From JBCCWR01 sp039193385 (lineage in GTDB: Bacteria; Verrucomicrobiota; Verrucomicrobiia; Methylacidiphilales; JBCCWR01), in the NCBI GenBank assembly GCA_039193385.1, contig JBCCWR010000057.1, positions 1 to 14,372 on the forward strand: 14,372 bases of DNA, read 5' to 3'. The translations under genes and the position numbers were made by a program. The notes beneath the pieces are model-generated. The model was given only the letters and a program-made list of their open reading frames with translations. It had not been told where the DNA came from and made no database searches. Below are positions 7,219 to 12,705 of this stretch, piece after piece (the stretch's first letter is position 1; every line of letters begins with the position of its first letter).

Positions 7219-8148
7219 GTGACAAAAACGGCCGACCAAATCGCAGATCGCCTCTTGGACTCCTACCGTCAAGTAGGTGGCATCAATAATATTGATGGAA
7301 TCAATCTTCCTTCCAAATGTGCGGTACATGATATCTGCTGTAAAATGTTACATCTTCTATTCCCTGGTTTCTATACTGTAGAGGGTCTTCATACACACTC
7401 TGTAGCATCAGACATTGCTAAGCAGATTGAGGAAATCAACCGTTCTCTTGCAGGAGAAATTTATAAGAGTCTGGAGTTTGCTCCACCCGAAAAAATCTCG
7501 TCAAAGACAGATGACTTGAATGGCTTATCACATGAAATTACTTGTGATTTTCTGGAACGTCTTTCATCGCTGCGGCAGATTTTATCTACGGATGTGGATG
7601 CTGCTTTTGCTGGCGACCCCGCGGCTAAGAGTCTTGAGGAAATCATTTTAGCTTATCCTGCTATTGAAGCTATCAGCATTCAACGTGCTGCGCATATTCT
7701 TCATAAAAGCGGGGTTGCGCTTATACCCCGCATGATGACGGAGTGGGCGCATAGTCGTACCGGAATAGATATTCACCCTGGTGCAGAAATTGACAGTCAC
7801 TTTTTTATCGACCACGGAACGGGTGTCGTCATCGGTGAAACATGTAAAATAGGAGCGCATGTTAAAATTTATCATGGCGTTACTCTGGGTGCCCGTTCGA
7901 CATCCGGAGGGCAACAACTGCGCGGTGTTAAACGGCATCCTACGATTGAAGATCACGTGACCATCTACCCAGGTGCGACGATACTTGGCGGAGAGACTGT
8001 CATAGGCCAAAACAGCACGATTGGTGGGAATGTTTTTATTCTCAATAGCATACCAGCGCGCAGTCTCGTGACGTATGAGGAAGGTTCAGTGACAGTGCGC
8101 GAAAAAAAAAGACCGGCAAGTCAAACTCCTGTCTTGAGTAAAGCTTGA
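7219..8148 (+). CDS. serine O-acetyltransferase, long EpsC type
   Basis: This 309-residue enzyme (from the GTG) transfers acetyl from acetyl-CoA to L-serine, the first step of cysteine synthesis. About 150 residues of mostly helical N-terminal domain precede the left-handed beta-helix of hexapeptide repeats (about 180-285). Matches to characterised CysE include DIHPGA (E. coli Asp143 region), FIDHGTGVVIGET (catalytic Asp-His pair, His158 equivalent) and KRHPTI (His193 equivalent), followed by IGGNVFIL. The long N-terminus and the GARSTSGGQQLRGVKRHP loop fit the EpsC-type clade. Start choice: an upstream ATG at 7208 is out of frame and stops at once, and an in-frame stop lies at 7192, so only TTG 7213 and GTG 7219 are possible; the promoter position favours GTG. 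No cysK neighbour is visible. A run of nine A near the 3' end (8102-8110) could allow polymerase slippage that would change only the last residues. Confidence 0.9.
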   Translation: MTKTADQIADRLLDSYRQVGGINNIDGINLPSKCAVHDICCKMLHLLFPGFYTVEGLHTHSVASDIAKQIEEINRSLAGEIYKSLEFAPPEKISSKTDDLNGLSHEITCDFLERLSSLRQILSTDVDAAFAGDPAAKSLEEIILAYPAIEAISIQRAAHILHKSGVALIPRMMTEWAHSRTGIDIHPGAEIDSHFFIDHGTGVVIGETCKIGAHVKIYHGVTLGARSTSGGQQLRGVKRHPTIEDHVTIYPGATILGGETVIGQNSTIGGNVFILNSIPARSLVTYEEGSVTVREKKRPASQTPVLSKA

Positions 8149-8182
8149 ACTATAAGTTGCTTATTTAGGTAGCTTTTCATTG

Positions 8183-8229
8183 AAAAAAAAAAACGATTCT
8201 AGATTATAGTAAATTGTAATTTCTATAAT
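8183..8229 (+). promoter_or_regulatory. promoter of the GT2 gene with an A-tract UP-like element
   Basis: A perfect TATAAT lies at 8224-8229, four bases before the ATG at 8234, giving little or no leader. No good -35 is seen at 16-18 bases, but an uninterrupted run of eleven A (8183-8193) sits about 41-51 bases upstream of the start, where UP elements bind the alpha subunit of RNA polymerase. The A-run may compensate for the poor -35. Confidence 0.35.
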
Positions 8230-8233
8230 TGCT

Positions 8234-9382
8234 ATGTTTGAGATTGATTGGACCCTCACCACGTTTTTTGTTTTTTACAACATCCTGATCCTGCAACTTC
8301 TGGTGCTTGTGGGCATTCATTTTTTCATGAATTATTTTTTCTTCGCCCGTCCTTTGCGGCAGAAGAAGCAAAAAGTGGATCATGCGGATGCCCCGCTTGT
8401 TTCAGTTATTTTTCCTGTGGGAGAGGAGATCAATGAGTCGCATTTGTTAGCTGCACTGAAGTCTTTAGACGAGCAGGACTATCAATCCCTGGAAATTCTT
8501 CTTCCAGACTTAAGTTTATTTTCCAAGACTGTTAAAAATTATATTTCCCAAAATAAAAAGATTCGTCTCATTAAAATCAGAAAAAAAGCTGCCGGCTGGA
8601 CTGCTGTCACCTGGCAGCATTATGAATTGAGTAAAAATGTTCAGGGAGAGTTTGTTGTTTTTACGGGGCCAGAGGTTGTTCATAAACCGGACTCTGTTCG
8701 TACAGCATGGCAAACGCTAGTCGATGAAAAGATTGATTTGCTGAGCTTATGGCCGCAACTCCAGACAAAAAAATGGTTAGAAAAGGTGCTCATGCCCTTT
8801 CGGACGGAATGGCTTTTGTTTTTATATCCCCATTGGTTCCCGGGCAACTTTTCATTTCTCGGACTGGCGTGTGATGACTTTGTTATGATGAGCTCTAAGA
8901 AATTGCAATCTCTACGAGCTTTCTCCAAAGGCAAGCAACGCACCTATCCTTTACTGAGACTGGCCATAGAAGCACGTTTATGGGGCTATCGTATAAGAAA
9001 TCTCGACGGTTGTGAGTTATTACAATCTCAAGGGCAAACACGTAGTATACAAACTTTTAAACAATTTCCTGCAAAGCTTTGCCGTATTGCCATGGAGTCA
9101 TGGCTGAGCCAGCTCATTTTTCAACCCATACACATCATGCTCTTTCTTTTGCCATTTCTATTTGCGGTTCTTTATCAATTTGGGCTCCTGCAAACTCATT
9201 TCCTCGTTTCCAATTTGATTGCTTTACAATGTGGTTTGATTTTTATCCTACGAGGCATCATTAGCATCCTTTTTCGAACATCTTTTCTTTCCACAGTACT
9301 GAATCCATTCAGTCAGCTGCTGGTCCACATAAACTTACTTTATGGAAGAATGGCTTTACTGAAGAAGCCGAAGAAGTTCTAA
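8234..9382 (+). CDS. CruG-like GT2 glycosyltransferase homologue with degenerate catalytic motifs
   Basis: This is a 382-residue membrane protein with one N-terminal helix (about 9-36), a GT-A domain (about 53-290) and two C-terminal helices (about 295-320 and 323-350). The fold signature of CruG-like family 2 enzymes is clear: PLVSVIFPVGEE (54-65), LKSLDEQDYQSLEILL (75-90), AAGWTAVTW (119-127, the usual GWTGKxW), DLLSLWPQ (168-175), and GYRIRNLDG. Key residues are missing: the metal-binding FTDAD-type motif reads FTGPE (143-147), the glutamate-aspartate pair of the acceptor loop reads Pro-Leu (about 239-240), and the first Asp of the usual nucleotide-sugar DD is Pro91. It is tail to tail with the CruF-like gene (6-base gap), the usual partner of CruG. 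It may be a non-catalytic partner of CruF, an enzyme with a changed mechanism, or a decaying gene, though the frame is intact. Confidence 0.7.
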   Translation: MFEIDWTLTTFFVFYNILILQLLVLVGIHFFMNYFFFARPLRQKKQKVDHADAPLVSVIFPVGEEINESHLLAALKSLDEQDYQSLEILLPDLSLFSKTVKNYISQNKKIRLIKIRKKAAGWTAVTWQHYELSKNVQGEFVVFTGPEVVHKPDSVRTAWQTLVDEKIDLLSLWPQLQTKKWLEKVLMPFRTEWLLFLYPHWFPGNFSFLGLACDDFVMMSSKKLQSLRAFSKGKQRTYPLLRLAIEARLWGYRIRNLDGCELLQSQGQTRSIQTFKQFPAKLCRIAMESWLSQLIFQPIHIMLFLLPFLFAVLYQFGLLQTHFLVSNLIALQCGLIFILRGIISILFRTSFLSTVLNPFSQLLVHINLLYGRMALLKKPKKF

Positions 9383-9388
9383 ATGTAT

Positions 9389-10114
9389 CTATAGGCCTAA
9401 TGATAAGCGACCTGTAAAAATCAGAACAAATAGAATCAAAACATAGAAAACAGCTAACACAGTTTCACAGATCCAGTCTGCTTTGCCAGATGTTTTAACA
9501 GGCAGCGGGGCCAGCCGATCCAGGCCCAATACTGCTAAAAAGAAAAAGACGTAGTTAGCTGGAGGAGTATCAAGTGAGTACCATTGCCAATAGGCACAAA
9601 CATCGGTGGCAAATGGTTCCAGCAATATTTCAAATAACAGAGCAAGAAATGCAACGGCTAGTGCTACCAGCCAGCGTTTCTCACAGGTCATCCAGTAGCA
9701 TACAATCAAGTGCAATCCCATAATCACAGCAACCCAGGCAAAAGGTACGGCCCAGGGAATGACGCCTAATACAAGCGGTTTTAAGTTTTCCGTGTAATGA
9801 TATTGCCCGAAAGGATATCCGGTAAGAACGCCCACTGTTTCAAGTGCAGTGGCCCCGGAGGCAATGATTAATACGGAAGTCCAGGCTTTTTTACGTCCCA
9901 TTTTCTGGACAGAGGACATAAGCACTAACACCGTGGCCTGAACAATAAGCAGAAAGTCATACCAACCGACAAACCACAATAGTATGATCTCCAACCATTT
10001 CCAGAGACCCAAGCTTGTGATAAAAGATTCATCCAGGTCGAACATCAAGAAGATTGATGCGACGAGGCTCCACAAGAGAAATATAATGAGAAGTCGACTC
10101 TTTATCTTTTCCAA
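9389..10114 (-). CDS. cruF: CruF-type carotenoid 1,2-hydratase (DUF422)
   Basis: This 241-residue polytopic membrane protein, with about seven hydrophobic segments, belongs to the Carot_biosynth/DUF422 family. Characterised members (CruF) hydrate the C-1' double bond of acyclic psi-ends, for example in myxoxanthophyll and bacterioruberin synthesis. Family marks: the polar stretch ALETVGVLTGYPFGQYHYTENLKP at 90-113, IPWAVPFAWVAV (119-130), and EPFATDVCAYWQWYS followed by PANYVFFF (166-192). Start: no ATG is possible without losing the first helix. An in-frame stop lies at 10133-10135, leaving TTG 10114 as the best start; the -10-like box just upstream agrees. It lies downstream of the cyclase gene on the same strand (75-base gap) and converges on the GT2-like gene. 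No other carotenoid gene is in the window. The exact reaction is family-level inference. Confidence 0.85.
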   Translation of the reverse strand: MEKIKSRLLIIFLLWSLVASIFLMFDLDESFITSLGLWKWLEIILLWFVGWYDFLLIVQATVLVLMSSVQKMGRKKAWTSVLIIASGATALETVGVLTGYPFGQYHYTENLKPLVLGVIPWAVPFAWVAVIMGLHLIVCYWMTCEKRWLVALAVAFLALLFEILLEPFATDVCAYWQWYSLDTPPANYVFFFLAVLGLDRLAPLPVKTSGKADWICETVLAVFYVLILFVLIFTGRLSLGL

Positions 10115-10120
10115 ACCGTA

Positions 10121-10126
10121 AGTATC
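10121..10126 (-). promoter_or_regulatory. -10 box of cruF
   Basis: GATACT on the minus strand (10126-10121) lies six bases before the TTG at 10114, so transcription would start on the first base of the start codon. The -35 region is weak (GTTATT at 10148-10143 with a 16-base spacer). Leaderless use of TTG is unusual, so this is tentative. Confidence 0.25.
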
Positions 10127-10189
10127 TTGCCGTTAGAGGAGGAATAACTGCAAACCTTAACTGTAAACTAGAGTGAGAGTTTTGTTTTT

Positions 10190-12481
10190 TTATTTCTCTG
10201 ACAGCTTAATGACGCCATCCCAGGAGTCGGGTGGATTCTGAGAATATTTACGACTCTGTGTCGTAAATTCCATGGTACAAAAATCACGGGGACGTTCTTT
10301 GAGACATTTATCAAATAGTTCATAAGACTTCTTAAAGTCGCCTTTTATAAAGCCATTGAAAGCTTCCTCATACCTGTCATACCATTCAAAGGCCTCTTCA
10401 TTCGCCAGCAGTTTTAAACTGATGACCTCATAAACAAGCACGGGCTTGGATTTTCCTTTAACAATGAGGTTACCAATGGGGCGGCACAGAAAATCATCGC
10501 CCAACTTTTCTTTCACCGTCTCACCTATAGCAATCTCCACTTGGAATTGTTTAGTCAGACTCTCCAAACGCGAAGCCAGGTTCACCGCATCGCCAATAAC
10601 AGTGAATTCGCGCCTTTGGGGAGCGCCAATATTCCCTACGAGAACCTCACCGTGGTTGAGACCGATTCCGATGCGGAATGGAGGCTTGCCCTCTTCTTTC
10701 CACTTTTGGTTGATCTGAATGAGTTGTTCACGCATAGCCAGCGCAGACATTACGGCATTACGGGCATCTTCGACAGGGGAGCGGGAAATAACATCGCCCC
10801 AACTGGCCATGATGGCATCACCGATGTACTTATGTAGCGTACCCTGAGTCTGGTTCACACATTCCACCATCTTTTCAAAATACTCGTTCAATTGATCCAC
10901 AAGTTCGGCCTCAGTTAACCGTTCGCTGATAGAGGTGAAGCCACGAATATCAGAAAAAAGAACGGTGACGGGTTTACTGGAACCTCCCAGAGAGATGTTG
11001 TCCGGGTTCTTCATTAACTGTTCCATCACTCCCGGCGCAATGTAAGAAGAAAAGACGGAACGCAGCTCCTGTTTGGAGCGCAATTCCTCGACCCAGCGTA
11101 AAATGAAAGCGCCCACGTGTAACCCGGAAAAACCGAGCACAGGCCATAGAATCATCATCAGGGTGTTCTGGTAGAACAACAAAGCCATGGCTATGCCGAC
11201 ATAACCAAGAACACACAGCACGGGAATACCCAGTGTAAAATAAATTCTCCTGCGCCGTAGAAGGACGAGCGTGCCTACGGAGAGAACCAGAAACCCTCCC
11301 AGAGCATAGTTTTGCCCCAATGTCTTCAAATAGTTATCATTAAAAATATTATCTATAGCGGAGAGATAAGTCAGCACAGGCCAGGCGGATCCTTCATAGG
11401 GCGTTCCTCCAAATTCCACAAAGCCTTGTTCGGTGATGCCGATTAACATAATGCGGTCATTCAAGGTCAACTCTTCCTCGGGAATGTATTGTAAATCCAA
11501 AGATGCCATCGTAGAAGCGTCCAGCTCTTCATCTTGCGCCAGGCCTGCTTCCGCCTTGGCCTCCCTTATTTTGTCCAGATTAGCCTTGTGGTAGGCATAG
11601 AGTTTTTCCGTCAGTTTTCTGTAAGAGATTTTTTCAAATATTTCTTTGGATTGATAATCCACACGGAGTTCACCGCGTTCATTGACAGGCACTTTCTTGA
11701 TGAAATCATCCTTACGAAAAATAATCTCCTCCCCTAAACGCAGCTCGACATCTTCTTCCTCCAGTCCCCAATGTCTTATTAAAATTTGCGTAATCAAAGA
11801 GGGGTAGATGACATCCTCCACCCGCACAACCATAGGCACAAAGCGACGGACATTGTCCGCCTCCAGTTCCGCCGTATCCGTAAACCCAATGTAGGCAGAA
11901 GTGCGCAAAGTGGGCTTGGGTACAAGCACCTTGTTGACATCATCATTTCCCCCGATGGCAAAAATATCTCCGGAGACTGTTTGGATGGGTCTGGTGCGGC
12001 CCAGGTCCATCTTGTCCTGCAGCATCTGGACGTCTTTTTGATGTTGGGCATAGCCGGCCAGAATGACCGTTTTACCTTGTTCCATTTTTTCCTGCAGCCC
12101 GTCTACCAGCGTGTTGTCTTCTTTGGAGTAGTCTTTTTCAGGGCTTATGTTCGGCCCTCGCTTATCACTGAAAATGACATCAAAAGCCAGAACAGACGGT
12201 TTGTAGTCTTCTAAAAGGTATAATAAATCCCCATGTACATTTCTTGGCCAGGGCCAGCCTCCGTATTGGCTCATGGAGTATTGATCTACAGAAACGAGGA
12301 GGAGTTCTTGGTTCGCCTCCTTCTCTTGCCCTTTTTTAATGCTTAATAAATAATCGCTGGCTACATTCTCCAGCCGGTAGACCCATTTCGTCTCCGCAAT
12401 AAGCGCGAAAAGACCCAGCAAAACCAAAGGCGCCAGAACGCCATACCAGTGCTCCTTAAAAATTTTAATCAATGCCGACAT
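10190..12481 (-). CDS. CHASE2-domain class III adenylate cyclase
   Basis: This is a 763-residue membrane sensor. One helix (about 14-30) anchors an extracytoplasmic CHASE2 domain (about 35-385; core LVSVDQYSMSQYGGWPWPRNVH at 62-83, AFDVIFSDKRGP, and a closing block near 360-383). Three helices follow (about 391-408, 414-437 and 439-460), then the class III cyclase domain (about 500-690). Catalytic residues are complete: metal-binding Asp511 (LFSDIRGFT) and Asp555 (GDAIMASWG), purine-binding Lys551, transition-state Asn634 and Arg638. Thr627 (REFTVIGDAVN) replaces the usual purine-binding Asp, the class IIIb signature. A short TPR-like tail (about 698-735) follows. It makes cAMP from ATP at the inner membrane in response to an unknown periplasmic signal. 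Start: the ATG at 12481, preferred over an in-frame TTG at 12493. It is divergent from the secreted FHA-domain protein; CHASE2 proteins are often neighbours of such exoprotein loci in other bacteria. Confidence 0.93.
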   Translation of the reverse strand: MSALIKIFKEHWYGVLAPLVLLGLFALIAETKWVYRLENVASDYLLSIKKGQEKEANQELLLVSVDQYSMSQYGGWPWPRNVHGDLLYLLEDYKPSVLAFDVIFSDKRGPNISPEKDYSKEDNTLVDGLQEKMEQGKTVILAGYAQHQKDVQMLQDKMDLGRTRPIQTVSGDIFAIGGNDDVNKVLVPKPTLRTSAYIGFTDTAELEADNVRRFVPMVVRVEDVIYPSLITQILIRHWGLEEEDVELRLGEEIIFRKDDFIKKVPVNERGELRVDYQSKEIFEKISYRKLTEKLYAYHKANLDKIREAKAEAGLAQDEELDASTMASLDLQYIPEEELTLNDRIMLIGITEQGFVEFGGTPYEGSAWPVLTYLSAIDNIFNDNYLKTLGQNYALGGFLVLSVGTLVLLRRRRIYFTLGIPVLCVLGYVGIAMALLFYQNTLMMILWPVLGFSGLHVGAFILRWVEELRSKQELRSVFSSYIAPGVMEQLMKNPDNISLGGSSKPVTVLFSDIRGFTSISERLTEAELVDQLNEYFEKMVECVNQTQGTLHKYIGDAIMASWGDVISRSPVEDARNAVMSALAMREQLIQINQKWKEEGKPPFRIGIGLNHGEVLVGNIGAPQRREFTVIGDAVNLASRLESLTKQFQVEIAIGETVKEKLGDDFLCRPIGNLIVKGKSKPVLVYEVISLKLLANEEAFEWYDRYEEAFNGFIKGDFKKSYELFDKCLKERPRDFCTMEFTTQSRKYSQNPPDSWDGVIKLSEK

Positions 12482-12529
12482 CTTGAAAAGCAACCTCTCA
12501 CTGCGTACAACAGCGTTAGTGCACAGTTT

Positions 12530-12559
12530 TTGTCGAGCAAATTAATTTATTCTTATTAT
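12530..12559 (+). promoter_or_regulatory. candidate promoter of the FHA-domain exoprotein gene
   Basis: TTGTCG (12530-12535), an 18-base spacer and TATTAT (12554-12559) resemble a sigma-70 promoter in the divergent gap. The predicted start near 12566 gives a leader of about 140 bases, unlike the leaderless genes elsewhere in the window. The spacer is one base longer than ideal and the region is generally AT-rich, so chance is possible. Confidence 0.3.
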
Positions 12560-12577
12560 TTACCTTATTTAGACCCT

Positions 12578-12590
12578 TGCCTTTTTGGCA
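12578..12590 (+). other. small hairpin early in the exoprotein leader
   Basis: TGCC (12578-12581) and GGCA (12587-12590) flank a five-T loop. The hairpin overlaps the first copy of an 11-base direct repeat, CCCTTGCCTTT (12574-12584); the second copy at 12672-12682 enters the hairpin that covers the ribosome binding site. The CCTTT of copy 1 could compete for the same AAAGG. The stem is short, so this is only suggestive. Confidence 0.25.
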
Positions 12591-12606
12591 TCCTGTTCTA
12601 GCGTAC

Positions 12607-12655
12607 GCGTTTATGCATTGTGGAGACTCAAGGAATGAGTTCTTGTGCAATACGC
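12607..12655 (+). ncRNA. candidate structured 5' leader element
   Basis: A nested stem can be drawn: GCGT (12607-12610) with ACGC (12652-12655), ATTG (12617-12620) with CAAT (12648-12651), and AGACTCA (12624-12630) with TGAGT-CT (12636-12643, one bulged T) around an AGGAA loop. About 15 base pairs are interrupted by two internal loops. No riboswitch family I know fits; the c-di-GMP-I conserved bases are not found. It may be a cis-regulatory RNA for the exoprotein gene or a chance fold. Confidence 0.3.
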
Positions 12656-12677
12656 TCTGACTGAACGACGCCCCTTG

Positions 12678-12694
12678 CCTTTAAAATTTAAAGG
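12678..12694 (+). promoter_or_regulatory. hairpin sequestering the exoprotein ribosome binding site
   Basis: A perfect inverted repeat, CCTTTAAA (12678-12685) and TTTAAAGG (12687-12694) around one base, ends in the Shine-Dalgarno AAAGGA (12690-12695), 10 bases before the ATG at 12706. When folded, the hairpin would hide the ribosome binding site, a layout typical of leaders that control translation. As DNA it could also be a symmetric protein-binding site. Confidence 0.5.
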
Positions 12695-12705
12695 AACTAA
12701 AAACG

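Noticed and set aside
8183..8193. Run of eleven A as part of an intrinsic terminator
   Set aside because: A terminator would need a T-run on the sense strand after a GC hairpin. The serine acetyltransferase transcript has only a weak AT-rich fold (8141-8162), and no minus-strand gene ends here. An UP-like promoter element fits better.
11786..12214. 142-residue open frame on the plus strand opposite the CHASE2 domain
   Set aside because: It is antisense to a confident domain, has no promoter or ribosome binding site, and its sequence is not protein-like.
12566..12705. c-di-GMP-I (GEMM) riboswitch upstream of the exoprotein gene
   Set aside because: A surface-protein gene is a typical target, but the conserved GEMM bases (the GCAAA and GAAA tetraloop regions and the ACGCAAAGC block) are absent.
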